The translations under genes and the position numbers were made by a program. Under the pieces are notes generated by a model. That model worked only from the letters and a program-made list of their open reading frames with translations, was not told the origin of the DNA and made no database searches. Below, in pieces: positions 1 to 8,237 of a DNA stretch of 36,592 nt. Where the stretch lies: NCBI GenBank assembly GCA_030596395.1, contig JAUVKF010000033.1, positions 1-36,592 on the forward strand, written 5' to 3'. This DNA comes from Chlorobiota bacterium (GTDB lineage: Bacteria; Bacteroidota; Bacteroidia; Bacteroidales; F082). Positions within the stretch are counted from its first letter, which is position 1. Each line of letters starts with the position of its first letter.

Positions 1-52
1 TATGTTGAGGTAAAGCTGCCTCTTTGGAAATAATATATAAGAATAAAACGCA

Positions 53-259
53 ATGAATCCACAAGTAATAAAACAGGAAAAGGAGAGGTTAAAAAAGAAA
101 AAGGAACTCTTAAAACAACAGAAAAACAGAACTTTAACAAATATCAAGAAAAATGAAATAGAACTAAAAAAGAAGGAGTTGAGGTTGAAAGAAAGAAAGT
201 TGATGGAAAATAGATATCTTTACTCCTATAGGAAATTTCTGATTAAATATCCTGATTAA
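53..259 (+). CDS. Small lysine-rich coiled-coil protein, unknown function
   Basis: This 68-residue ORF is extremely rich in Lys and Glu over residues 7-53, with a pattern that predicts one long charged helix or coiled coil, and ends in a Tyr-rich tail. It has no signal peptide or membrane segment. The ATG follows an A-rich leader, and the next gene starts 10 nt after its stop, so the two are probably co-transcribed. I do not recognise a family. Its strong positive charge next to a strongly acidic neighbour could mean an interacting pair, but nothing in the sequence proves it. A low-complexity ORF of this size could also be spurious. Confidence 0.45.
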   Translation: MNPQVIKQEKERLKKKKELLKQQKNRTLTNIKKNEIELKKKELRLKERKLMENRYLYSYRKFLIKYPD

Positions 260-269
260 AACAACAAAA

Positions 270-794
270 ATGAATGATGATTTTATTGTTGATGATACTT
301 TTGAGGAAGAGGATCCTGAGTATGAAGAAGAAGAACTAATACATGTAAATTTCTTTTATGAAGTAAATAATAACGAAATTATGAACATTGAAACAGATTT
401 ATTTGTTGAACAGATAAATCATAATATTTTCAATGATCACAATTTCAGAAGGCGAATATATCGTGGAACTTTAGACAAGATAAAAGATGGAATATTTCCA
501 GGGGATGATAATCTAATAGAAATCGCTCAAAATTTTCACCTTTCAACTTATTATAATTTCAATGAATTTTATCTTGATTATGAATCTAAATTCGAGCATC
601 TTAATGTTATAATTCTTAAATTTGGAGATATGGATCCATCACTCAGTTACTTATTCACAAGACAGAGACAAATCAGTTTAGAAACACCTGAGATTTTGGA
701 TCAAATTTTTCATGACACAGAATACGTTCGCCCACTTATACCAGATGATAGCTTACTTGCTGACCTTTATAGGAGGTTCTTCTTCAATCAATAA
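270..794 (+). CDS. Acidic hypothetical protein
   Basis: The protein has 174 residues. Its N-terminal 25 residues are almost entirely Asp, Glu, Val and Tyr, followed by a mixed alpha/beta-looking region rich in Asn, Phe and Tyr. There is no signal peptide, transmembrane helix or recognisable catalytic motif. It lies 10 nt behind the basic coiled-coil ORF and looks like the second gene of a two-gene unit. The region is more AT-rich than the housekeeping genes further on, which fits acquired DNA. Function unknown; I assign no family. Confidence 0.6.
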   Translation: MNDDFIVDDTFEEEDPEYEEEELIHVNFFYEVNNNEIMNIETDLFVEQINHNIFNDHNFRRRIYRGTLDKIKDGIFPGDDNLIEIAQNFHLSTYYNFNEFYLDYESKFEHLNVIILKFGDMDPSLSYLFTRQRQISLETPEILDQIFHDTEYVRPLIPDDSLLADLYRRFFFNQ

Positions 795-1215
795 ACTAAC
801 TCATTCATTACTAGTGTGTATTCATTTGATTTAAAATGGTAAATTTTGGACAAATGTTTTAAGAAAAATAATATTGTTTTAATTATATTTTGTTAAAATG
901 CTGATATATAATTTATTACAATTTCTCATCTAGACTGCGCCACACCCCGTGGACTACACTTTGGTAACTATTAGGCAAAATTAAATAAATTTTAACGATT
1001 TAATCAACCTTGTAAGCACCCATACAATTAAACACGGAGCCATTTTGCAACATTGCTGAAACCGATAAATAAGCAATTTATCAGGACTTGCATGACGTTT
1101 ACTTTGGCGAGTGCGAATTACTTTTGATGCTTGTAAGAAGGATGATAATGCTGATAGATACAAATTATTAATCTGATTTGTTTTGTCTATTTTTAAAGCA
1201 TTAAATTTCTGAATT
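795..1215. other. AT-rich intergenic stretch with a tRNA-like scar
   Basis: These 421 bases hold no convincing gene. The minus-strand ORF over 981-1235 overlaps the alcohol dehydrogenase start and has no family resemblance I can see. The one notable item is the proline-tRNA-like 18-mer at 932-949, listed separately. Near 1189-1196 there is a TATTTTTA that differs at one base from the Bacteroidota -7 element and could serve the dehydrogenase gene. Confidence 0.6.
932..949 (-). tRNA. Probable 5' fragment of a tRNA-Pro gene
   Basis: Read on the minus strand this is CGGGGTGTGGCGCAGTCT, which matches the acceptor strand plus the start of the D-arm of bacterial tRNA-Pro as I remember it (5' CGGGGTGTGGCGCAG followed by YCTGG). 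The sequence after it (TAGATGAGAAATTG) does not continue as a D-loop, and no anticodon arm or T-arm follows, so this is a fragment and not a functional tRNA. It could be an integration or deletion scar. A chance match cannot be excluded without a search. Confidence 0.4.
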
Positions 1216-2361
1216 ATGTCAATTGAAAATTTCACTGCTTACAATCCAACCCGTCTTCACTTTGGTGTTGGCATAATCAACAAGCTTGGAAAAAGCGTTA
1301 GTAAATATGGAAATAAGGTATTACTAATCTATGGAAAGGGCTCAGTAAAAAAGTATGGTTATTACAATCAGGTTGTTAGCCAGCTTGAATCATCAGGAAT
1401 GTCAGTTGTTGAATATTCAGGCATCAAGCCAAATCCGGTAATTGAAGATGTTAACAAAGCAGTTGAACTGGCTCAAAAAGAACAGGTTGATGTGATTGTG
1501 GCCCTGGGTGGTGGCAGCGTTATCGACACAGCAAAAGTGGTTTCATTGGCTGCAGGTTCGGCAATAGATGGCTGGCAAATTGTAAAAGGAAACGAAAAAC
1601 CTGGTCATGCCATTTCGTTGATATGTGTACTAACACTGGCAGCAACAGGTACCGAAATGAATGCAGCAGCAGTTATGCAAAACCATGAAACTGGTGAAAA
1701 ACTTGGCTTTGTAAATTCACTTAGCTTCCCAAAAGAATCATTTCTTGATCCGGCATTTACACTTTCTGTCCCAAAAAATTATACTGCCTACGGAATTGTT
1801 GACCTGATCGCACACGCCCTGGAGGCCTATTTTGGAGAAGGTGAACCCTCGCTGACTGACCGGATTACTTTTGAAATAATAAAAGATGCAATGGAATGGG
1901 GGCCACAGCTTCTCAATGATTTAAATAATATACAATTGCGCGCTAACATCATGCTTGATGCAACATTAGCCCTTAACGGATTAACCCAATACGGTAAAAA
2001 AGGAGGCGATTGGGGTGTGCATGCCATCGGGCACGAATTGTCGTTATTGTACGACCTTCCTCATGGTGCTACATTGAGTATTGCTTATATTGCCTGGCTT
2101 AAAATCCAGCAGGATCGGATCCCGGATCGGATTAAAAAATTGGGGGCATCTCTTTTTGGTGAAACCTCAGTTGATGAAATTATTGATAGGTTGTCATCTT
2201 TCTTTAGTAAAACTGACTCTCCTGTCAGTTTATCAGAAGTTGGGATTGGTGAAGATCAAAAACAAAAAATTATTGACCAGATGAACAGTAATTTGGTTTC
2301 AGGTATGTACCATAAATTAAACGATGAGGATCGAAAAAAACTGGTTGAACTTATGCTTTAA
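1216..2361 (+). CDS. Iron-containing alcohol dehydrogenase (YqhD/BdhA type)
   Basis: This 381-residue protein belongs to the group III metal-dependent alcohol dehydrogenases, which reduce aldehydes or oxidise alcohols with NAD(P)H. It has the usual length. The nucleotide-binding GGGS lies at residues 98-101. The metal ligands line up with those of E. coli YqhD at a constant offset of two: Asp196 and His200 (in GIVDLIAH), His269 (in GVHAIGHE) and His283 (in DLPHGAT). It is cytosolic. The methyltransferase gene starts 9 nt after its stop, suggesting one transcript. The substrate cannot be read from sequence; broad-range aldehyde reductase or butanol dehydrogenase activity is typical of the family. 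Confidence 0.93.
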   Translation: MSIENFTAYNPTRLHFGVGIINKLGKSVSKYGNKVLLIYGKGSVKKYGYYNQVVSQLESSGMSVVEYSGIKPNPVIEDVNKAVELAQKEQVDVIVALGGGSVIDTAKVVSLAAGSAIDGWQIVKGNEKPGHAISLICVLTLAATGTEMNAAAVMQNHETGEKLGFVNSLSFPKESFLDPAFTLSVPKNYTAYGIVDLIAHALEAYFGEGEPSLTDRITFEIIKDAMEWGPQLLNDLNNIQLRANIMLDATLALNGLTQYGKKGGDWGVHAIGHELSLLYDLPHGATLSIAYIAWLKIQQDRIPDRIKKLGASLFGETSVDEIIDRLSSFFSKTDSPVSLSEVGIGEDQKQKIIDQMNSNLVSGMYHKLNDEDRKKLVELML

Positions 2362-2370
2362 AATATTTTA

Positions 2371-2973
2371 GTGAAAGCAAAAGAAAGATTTATAAAACAT
2401 TATGAAAAGGGATATATGCCCTGGGTACATTCAAAACCTGATTTTAACCTTATTGAAACGGTAAAAGATTGGAGAATTAAGCCCTGTAAAACCCTGGAGA
2501 TTGGTTGCGGTACCGGAACTGATGCCATATGGCTGGCTGAACAGGGTTTTGAAATTACAGCCATCGATGTTTCACCGCTTGCCATAGAAATGGCGAAAGA
2601 AAATGCGGGTAAATCCGGTGTAACATCTCAATTCATGGTAAAAGACTTTTTAAATGACAGGCTGGAGAATGTACCTTTTGATTTTGTTTTCGACAGGGGA
2701 TATTTCCATTCGTTTAAAACCAACCTAAGGCGAAAAAAAATAGCCAAAAAAATTGCAGACTACCTGTCCGATGAAGGAATGTGGTTATCCCTGATTGGAA
2801 GTTGCGACAGCCCTCCCCGCGAAACCGGGCCACCAATGCGATCAGCAAAAAACATTGTGAATGCAGTTGAACCCTATTTTGAAATACAATTTATGCAAAC
2901 AAGCGTATTTGGCAATGACCAGAAAAATCCGGCAAATGTTTGGGTTTGCCTGATGAAAAAACGTAAATATTAA
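2371..2973 (+). CDS. Class I SAM-dependent methyltransferase
   Basis: The 200-residue protein has a Rossmann-type SAM-binding core. Motif I is LEIGCGTGTDAIWLA (about residues 42-56), followed by the acidic strand end TAIDVSPLAIEMA (about 63-75). The N-terminal segment with YMPWVHSKPDFNL resembles the region before motif I in the TehB and thiopurine-methyltransferase-like group. The start is GTG; the next in-frame ATG (residue 16) would remove part of this conserved segment, so GTG is preferred. It follows the alcohol dehydrogenase by 9 nt. The small-molecule substrate is not apparent. Confidence 0.85.
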   Translation: MKAKERFIKHYEKGYMPWVHSKPDFNLIETVKDWRIKPCKTLEIGCGTGTDAIWLAEQGFEITAIDVSPLAIEMAKENAGKSGVTSQFMVKDFLNDRLENVPFDFVFDRGYFHSFKTNLRRKKIAKKIADYLSDEGMWLSLIGSCDSPPRETGPPMRSAKNIVNAVEPYFEIQFMQTSVFGNDQKNPANVWVCLMKKRKY

Positions 2974-3038
2974 CATACTCTGTAAATTATCATCTGGCAA
3001 TGTGCAACCTTTCTTTAATGCCTGATGTCATTCATTTA

Positions 3039-3046
3039 TAAGTTTG
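3039..3046 (+). promoter_or_regulatory. Candidate -7 element for the ECF sigma operon
   Basis: TAAGTTTG matches the Bacteroidota TAnnTTTG element exactly. No TTG sits about 19 nt upstream, so only half the promoter is supported. It would give a leader of about 60 nt containing the hairpin at 3089-3105. Confidence 0.35.
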
Positions 3047-3088
3047 AAGGTAATTTTATATCTTGCAGGGAAATATTTTTAAGTATTC

Positions 3089-3105
3089 AGTTGGCCGGCC
3101 CAACT
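3089..3105 (+). promoter_or_regulatory. Short inverted repeat before the sigma factor start
   Basis: AGTTGG and CCAACT form a perfect 6-bp stem around CCGGC, ending 7 nt before the sigma factor ATG. It is GC-rich in an AT-rich leader. It could be an operator or a hairpin that limits ribosome access; no T-run follows, so it is not a terminator. Confidence 0.3.
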
Positions 3106-3112
3106 ACCCCGC

Positions 3113-3670
3113 ATGCATATTGATAAATCCTTCATAAAGCGATTGAAGTCTGGTGATGATAAGGCGCAAAAAGCTTTCTATCAAAAGTTTGCTCCTAAAA
3201 TGTACGGCATTTGTCTTCGATTTTCTAAAAATACGGCAGAGGCTGATGATATGCTCCAGGAAGGATTCATCAGGATATTCAATCATATTAAAGATTTTAG
3301 AGGAGAAGGGGCTTTAGAAGGTTGGGTTAGGCGGACAATTGTAAATACGGCGATAAATTTTTACAAAAAAAGAATAAAACAAGGGATAACAACAGAGCTG
3401 GAAAACGTTAGGGAAAGAGTTGAAGATGAAAGTTACATTATTGAACAGATGGCAGCAAAGGAACTGCTTGAAGTAATCCGGCAGCTTCCGGATGGTTACC
3501 GAACTGTTTTTAACCTGAATGTGATAGAAGGATATTCGCACAAAGAAATTGGAGAAATGCTCGGCATTTCAGAAAATACTTCTAAATCCCAACTTTCAAG
3601 GGCTCGGGTATCTCTCCAAAAAAAGATAAGGAACCTGAAAAACAGGGAAAATAAAAAGAACATTGAGTAA
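3113..3670 (+). CDS. RNA polymerase ECF sigma factor
   Basis: The 185-residue protein contains only sigma regions 2 and 4, as expected for the ECF (group IV) class. Region 2 spans about residues 25-90, including the DDMLQEGFIRIF helix that binds core polymerase. Region 4 spans about 118-170, with the DNA-binding helix-turn-helix GYSHKEIGEMLGISENTSKS at 140-159. It would redirect RNA polymerase to an envelope-related regulon. Its stop overlaps the start of the next gene by 8 nt, implying translational coupling with the membrane protein that probably controls it. The subclass is not assigned. Confidence 0.93.
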   Translation: MHIDKSFIKRLKSGDDKAQKAFYQKFAPKMYGICLRFSKNTAEADDMLQEGFIRIFNHIKDFRGEGALEGWVRRTIVNTAINFYKKRIKQGITTELENVRERVEDESYIIEQMAAKELLEVIRQLPDGYRTVFNLNVIEGYSHKEIGEMLGISENTSKSQLSRARVSLQKKIRNLKNRENKKNIE

Positions 3671-5072
3671 AGCCCAAACAAATACAGACAAACTATTCCA
3701 ACAAAAGTTTGAAAACTTTGCTGTGGCACCTCCAGAGTATGTTTGGAGTGGTGTTCAGGCCGGAATTGCAGCACCTTCATTCTTTGCTTTATACTGGAAA
3801 GGTATAGCTGCTGCAGCTGTAGTTGTTGTGTTGGTTGCGGCTGGTATTTTGTTTCTAACACCTGGTACAGAGCCTGATGTTTACGACACTGAAAAATCCG
3901 TTTTAATTGTTGAACCCGATGCGGGAAGCAAAGAGATCGGTAGCCTGGAGCAGGAGGAAAATCAAACTGAAATAGAGGGTTCTGATATCATTGTGAATGA
4001 ATCCATCAATAATGCTGGTTTGAATACTGAGCAGGCCCTGTCAGATAATAATATTGATAGCGAAAATCCCTCAGGCGATCAGGAGCAAAAGATTGTTGAT
4101 AACAGTGGTTACGATAAAATAAATGATGAATCTGGTAATGGCCAATATCCTGAATCCAGCACCCAGGAAGGTATTGCTATAGGTGTAATTGTTTCTTCTG
4201 ATCAGGGAGTACAGCAAAAAGATGGTGAGGTTGATCCGAATACAAGAACCATTAACACCATGACTACAAGTGAAAAAGCTGGATTCAATATTTATAGCGA
4301 TTACCAGGCTCAACCAATACCACCATCAATTGATGAAGCCTCGCTTATTGACCCTGCCATTAAGGACAAAAAAAGCAAATGGTCTTTTGGCTTGTATTTT
4401 TCTCCTGAAATGATGTTGAATAATTTTGATTCGATTGAGATTCTTGCTAATTATTCTTTGGGTGTGGAACCTACCTATTTTATCAACGATCATTTATTTA
4501 TCAGGTTTGGCCTCGGCGCATCTTATTCCCGCGACCGTGGTTTTGCCAAACTGGATTATCTGAGCAACGACTTATTAGGCACTTACGATTATGTGTATGA
4601 TATAACTTTTGATAGTATTGATGGTGAGGTTTTACCCACATATCATACAAAAACTGCGGAAGTATGGGATACGGTCAGGCATCTTGAAATAAGCTCACTA
4701 ACCAACCAGTACGTTTATCTTCAAACACCATTATTGTTTGGCTATTACAATACAACCTCTAATTTCAAATGGTATTTTTATGGTGGTCCTGCTTTCAATT
4801 TAATGGTTAGCAAGCAAATTGATCAACCCCTGGTTGGTGTTGAATATGTTGAGATACTTGATTTAACAAAGGTACTGCCCGAACGTTCACCCTATTATTT
4901 CCAATTGTGGATTGGAGCCGGTATCGAATACAAAGCAGGCAAAAACCTGGGTATTGCATTTGAACCCAGTTACAGATATTACTTTAACAATGTTTTCAAA
5001 GAGCCACCTTACAGTAAATCCGGTTTATCAGGATTTTCGTTAAGGGTTGGCCTGATCTATACTATTCAATAA
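3663..5072 (+). CDS. Anti-sigma-like transmembrane protein with C-terminal outer-membrane beta-barrel domain
   Basis: The 469-residue protein has four parts. Residues 9-32 (DKLFQQKFENFAVAPPEYVW) are a cytoplasmic segment typical of Bacteroidota proteins encoded next to ECF sigma factors. Residues 47-66 are a single hydrophobic helix. Residues 70-235 are an acidic, Asn/Ser/Gln-rich linker. Residues 239-469 are alternating beta strands like the OMP_b-brl (PorT-like) domain. The inferred topology crosses the inner membrane and reaches the outer membrane in one chain. The start is TTG, 8 nt inside the sigma gene; no in-frame ATG precedes the conserved N-terminus. No separate FecR-type protein is nearby, so this is the likely sigma regulator, by context only. 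Confidence 0.8.
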   Translation: MSKAQTNTDKLFQQKFENFAVAPPEYVWSGVQAGIAAPSFFALYWKGIAAAAVVVVLVAAGILFLTPGTEPDVYDTEKSVLIVEPDAGSKEIGSLEQEENQTEIEGSDIIVNESINNAGLNTEQALSDNNIDSENPSGDQEQKIVDNSGYDKINDESGNGQYPESSTQEGIAIGVIVSSDQGVQQKDGEVDPNTRTINTMTTSEKAGFNIYSDYQAQPIPPSIDEASLIDPAIKDKKSKWSFGLYFSPEMMLNNFDSIEILANYSLGVEPTYFINDHLFIRFGLGASYSRDRGFAKLDYLSNDLLGTYDYVYDITFDSIDGEVLPTYHTKTAEVWDTVRHLEISSLTNQYVYLQTPLLFGYYNTTSNFKWYFYGGPAFNLMVSKQIDQPLVGVEYVEILDLTKVLPERSPYYFQLWIGAGIEYKAGKNLGIAFEPSYRYYFNNVFKEPPYSKSGLSGFSLRVGLIYTIQ

Positions 5073-5084
5073 AAAAGGAAGAGT

Positions 5085-6668
5085 ATGAAAAAATATGTAC
5101 GACTACTTAAAATTAAATCGCTGTTGGTATTGATTCTTTTATTGATAACAACATCTTCGGCCAAAGCCACAAACAGTACTGGAGATAACTATGTTATTAT
5201 TACCGGGCAGATCACAAATACGGAACATGGGAATCCATTGGAAGAACATACCGTTTATATCGAAAGCGAACAACTTACATTTAGCACGAGTTACTATTTC
5301 AAGGTATTAGAAACCAATGAAGATGGTTTCTTTTATGACACAATCTCAACGAACATTGAGTATGGTTCTTTTGAGGTTTACACCTTTGACTATGAAGGAA
5401 ATAAGTCATCAGAAATTTTGCATTTCAGGTTTATGGATATTTCAAACAACAATACATTTCTTGTTAATTTTCATGTTTTCATGCCCTTGCAAACACCGGT
5501 CCTTCAGGCCAGGTTTAAGTTTATTAAAAAGATAACCGGAGATAAATTCAGGTTTAAATTTGTTGATGAAACCCAGCATGAAAATATAAAAAACTGGTTT
5601 TGGGAGTTTGGTGATGGCACTAACTCATCCTTACCAAATCCTGAACATCTCTTTACCAAGTATGGTATGTACAAAGTAAATCTTACAGTGTTAGCCGAAA
5701 TAGATGGTATTGAAGAAATGAGTACCATTTCCAAATATGTTTTTATACCCCGTATAAGTTATTATCATATCGGTGGTCATTGTTTGGTAAATCAATTCCC
5801 GATTGATAAAGGTTATGCCTGTCTTTATCGTATTGATGAGGACGATGTTTTAATTCCTTTTGATACTGTTGCTTTAAATGATACACTTGGTTATTATTAT
5901 TTCTATCAGGTTCCTGAAGGGATATACTGTGTAAAAACGCAGCCAGATATTTCATCCGAATTTTATGGGACCATGATGCCCACTTATTACGGAGATACAG
6001 AATATTGGAACAAGGCCACAAGGATAATCAATAACCATACTGATTTTGAATATCATATAAATTTGGTAGCAGGGTCGGGTATTCCAACAGGAAATGGAAA
6101 AATTGCCGGAAAAGTAACCTTTACAAACGGCGACAGGGATGGAAATGCATATTCTTCTGTTGGTGTTGCCATTTATATACTCGATGCGCTAAATAACCCA
6201 ATGAGCTGTCAGTACACTGATGAGAACAGTTCATTCTGTTTTGAAAATATGGCATTGGGTACATACTGGATTTATCCTGAAATAGCCGGATTTAACCTCA
6301 CAAAAGAAATAATCGAACTTACTGAATTAATCCCTGTAATTCAGGATGTTGATATTTATATCAATACTGATGCTGTTTACCTGATATTCCCTGATTCGGA
6401 AGACATGGAAGATAATTTTATTAGCCAACCATATCCTAATCCAGCCTCAAATCATTTTTCGTTTGAGATCAATGCGAAAAACGATAAAGAAATTAGCATG
6501 GATATTGTTAATTTGCAGGGTAAGATTGTCATCTCGAAAATTTTAAACTTGTATAGCGGAGTAACTAAAAACACTATTCAAACTTCGAGCCTGACACCCG
6601 GAATTTACTTTTTAAGGTTAAGTGCAAATGGAATGACAAATGAGCGAAAGATTGTAATTAATCATTAG
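5085..6668 (+). CDS. Secreted PKD-domain protein with T9SS sorting domain
   Basis: The 527-residue protein starts with a signal peptide (about residues 1-28). A PKD domain covers about residues 141-222, with the hallmark WFWEFGDGTNSS and a closing YGMYKVNLTV. A later module near residues 340-410 resembles a carboxypeptidase-regulatory or SdrD_B-like beta-sandwich. The last 80 residues form a type A T9SS sorting domain, beginning PYPNPASNHFSF and ending with GIYFLRL and a basic tail. It should be exported by Sec and T9SS and attached to or released from the cell surface. It starts 12 nt after the barrel gene, so it is probably the third gene of the sigma operon. No catalytic domain is visible; adhesion is a guess. 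Confidence 0.88.
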   Translation: MKKYVRLLKIKSLLVLILLLITTSSAKATNSTGDNYVIITGQITNTEHGNPLEEHTVYIESEQLTFSTSYYFKVLETNEDGFFYDTISTNIEYGSFEVYTFDYEGNKSSEILHFRFMDISNNNTFLVNFHVFMPLQTPVLQARFKFIKKITGDKFRFKFVDETQHENIKNWFWEFGDGTNSSLPNPEHLFTKYGMYKVNLTVLAEIDGIEEMSTISKYVFIPRISYYHIGGHCLVNQFPIDKGYACLYRIDEDDVLIPFDTVALNDTLGYYYFYQVPEGIYCVKTQPDISSEFYGTMMPTYYGDTEYWNKATRIINNHTDFEYHINLVAGSGIPTGNGKIAGKVTFTNGDRDGNAYSSVGVAIYILDALNNPMSCQYTDENSSFCFENMALGTYWIYPEIAGFNLTKEIIELTELIPVIQDVDIYINTDAVYLIFPDSEDMEDNFISQPYPNPASNHFSFEINAKNDKEISMDIVNLQGKIVISKILNLYSGVTKNTIQTSSLTPGIYFLRLSANGMTNERKIVINH

Positions 6669-6672
6669 CAGT

Positions 6673-8139
6673 TTACTTAAACCCCCATTTTGCTCCATCT
6701 TTTGTGTCTTTGATTTGAATATTTAGTTTCTCCAACTCATCCCTGATCTGGTCAGATGTTTGATAATCTTTATTTTCTTTTGCTTTCTTACGGATATTTA
6801 AAATTGTATCCATCAGGTAATTTATAAGTTGAGCATCATCCTTATCTTTGTCATCCTTTAAACCAAGCAAATCAAACAGGTATTTCTGAAGCAGTGATTT
6901 TGAAAATTCGATATCTTCTTTTGTCAGTTTTTCTTTTCCATCGTTTACCTGGTTCAATATTCTTGAAAGGTCAAACAAATGAGCCAATACAATGGGCGTA
7001 TTTAAATCATCGTTCATGGCATCGGTACAAAGCTGCTCAAACTTGCTTACCTCTACTGATGATTCATTGGCAGGGGTGAGATCATCTATCATATTAAAAG
7101 TTTCAAAAAGCTTATTCATACCTTTTTCCGCAGCATTCAGGGCATCATTCGAAAAATCCAGCGTGCTGCGATAATGTGCCTGCAGCATGAAAAACCGGAT
7201 AGCCATCGGATTGTAAGCACTGTCAAGCGTCTCATGATCACCACTGAAGAATTCATCCAAAGTGATGAAATTGTTTAATGACTTGCCCATTTTCTGGCCA
7301 TTGACAGTTACCATGTTATTATGCATCCAGTAATTAACCTGATCGTGTCCGGTTACTGCATTTGATTGTGCAATTTCACATTCATGATGGGGGAACAGCA
7401 AATCCATACCACCACCATGAATATCAAACCTTTCGCCAAGGTATTTAGCTCCCATTACAGAACATTCGAGATGCCATCCCGGGAACCCATCACTCCAGGG
7501 TGAAGCCCAACGCATGATATGGTTGGTATCGGCTTTTTTCCAGAGGGCAAAATCAAAACTGTTCTTTTTATCCTCTCTGCCAGTAAGCTTGCGGGTAAAT
7601 TGCAACAAATCTTCTATTTTCCTTCCCGACAATTTGCCGTAGTCAAAATCATTATTATACTTTTCAACATCAAAATACACCGATCCATCTTTTTCATAAG
7701 CAAAGCCTTTTTCAAGGATAACTTTAACCATCTCAATTTGCTCAAGGATATGCCCTGAGGCCGTTGGTTCGATGCTTGGGTGCAAAACGTTTAATTGATC
7801 CATATTCCGGTGGTAGCGATCGGTAAAATATTTTGCCACTTCCATGGGCTCTAACTCTTCAAGCCTTGCTTTTTTTGTAATCTTATCTTCGCCCTCATCT
7901 GCATCATTTTCAAGATGTCCCACATCAGTAATATTTCGCACATACCTTACTTTATATCCAAGGTGCATTAGGTACCTGTATACGATATCGAAAGTTATTG
8001 CCGGCCTTGCATGCCCAAGGTGTGCATCGCCGTAAACCGTAGGACCACATACATACATGCCGACAAAATTTGGAGTAATCGACTTGAACTCTTCTTTTTT
8101 ACGGTTTAAAGAATTATAGATGTGAAGATCGTTTTGCAT
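6673..8139 (-). CDS. cysS: Cysteinyl-tRNA synthetase
   Basis: This class I synthetase attaches cysteine to tRNA-Cys in the cytosol. It has 488 residues, close to the family norm. The HIGH-type motif is AHLGH at residues 39-43 and the KMSKS-type loop is KMGKS at 283-287. The zinc ligands that select cysteine are Cys31 (in YVCGPT), Cys226 (in LECSVMG), His251 and Glu255 (in PHHECE), with spacing identical to E. coli CysS. It ends 4 nt from the stop of the convergent T9SS gene, leaving no room for a terminator between them. A good promoter lies just upstream. Confidence 0.98.
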   Translation of the reverse strand: MQNDLHIYNSLNRKKEEFKSITPNFVGMYVCGPTVYGDAHLGHARPAITFDIVYRYLMHLGYKVRYVRNITDVGHLENDADEGEDKITKKARLEELEPMEVAKYFTDRYHRNMDQLNVLHPSIEPTASGHILEQIEMVKVILEKGFAYEKDGSVYFDVEKYNNDFDYGKLSGRKIEDLLQFTRKLTGREDKKNSFDFALWKKADTNHIMRWASPWSDGFPGWHLECSVMGAKYLGERFDIHGGGMDLLFPHHECEIAQSNAVTGHDQVNYWMHNNMVTVNGQKMGKSLNNFITLDEFFSGDHETLDSAYNPMAIRFFMLQAHYRSTLDFSNDALNAAEKGMNKLFETFNMIDDLTPANESSVEVSKFEQLCTDAMNDDLNTPIVLAHLFDLSRILNQVNDGKEKLTKEDIEFSKSLLQKYLFDLLGLKDDKDKDDAQLINYLMDTILNIRKKAKENKDYQTSDQIRDELEKLNIQIKDTKDGAKWGFK

Positions 8140-8157
8140 GAGTAATTATTTGATGGG

Positions 8158-8186
8158 CAAAATTAGTAAATCTACCAGCAGACCAA
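8158..8186 (-). promoter_or_regulatory. Promoter of cysS
   Basis: On the minus strand, TTG (8186-8184) is followed after 18 nt by TAATTTTG (8165-8158) and a C, matching the Bacteroidota -33/-7 consensus. The predicted start point lies about 13 nt before the cysS ATG. Confidence 0.65.
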
Positions 8187-8237
8187 TAAAGAAAAATTAG
8201 GGTAATCGTTAAACGGGAAACTATATTGAAAAGGCGC

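Noticed and set aside
981..1235. 84-residue minus-strand ORF
   Set aside because: It overlaps the alcohol dehydrogenase start, shows no signal, domain or family resemblance, and has no promoter.
3496..3861. 121-residue minus-strand ORF across the sigma/anti-sigma junction
   Set aside because: It is antisense to two well-supported genes and has low-complexity composition.
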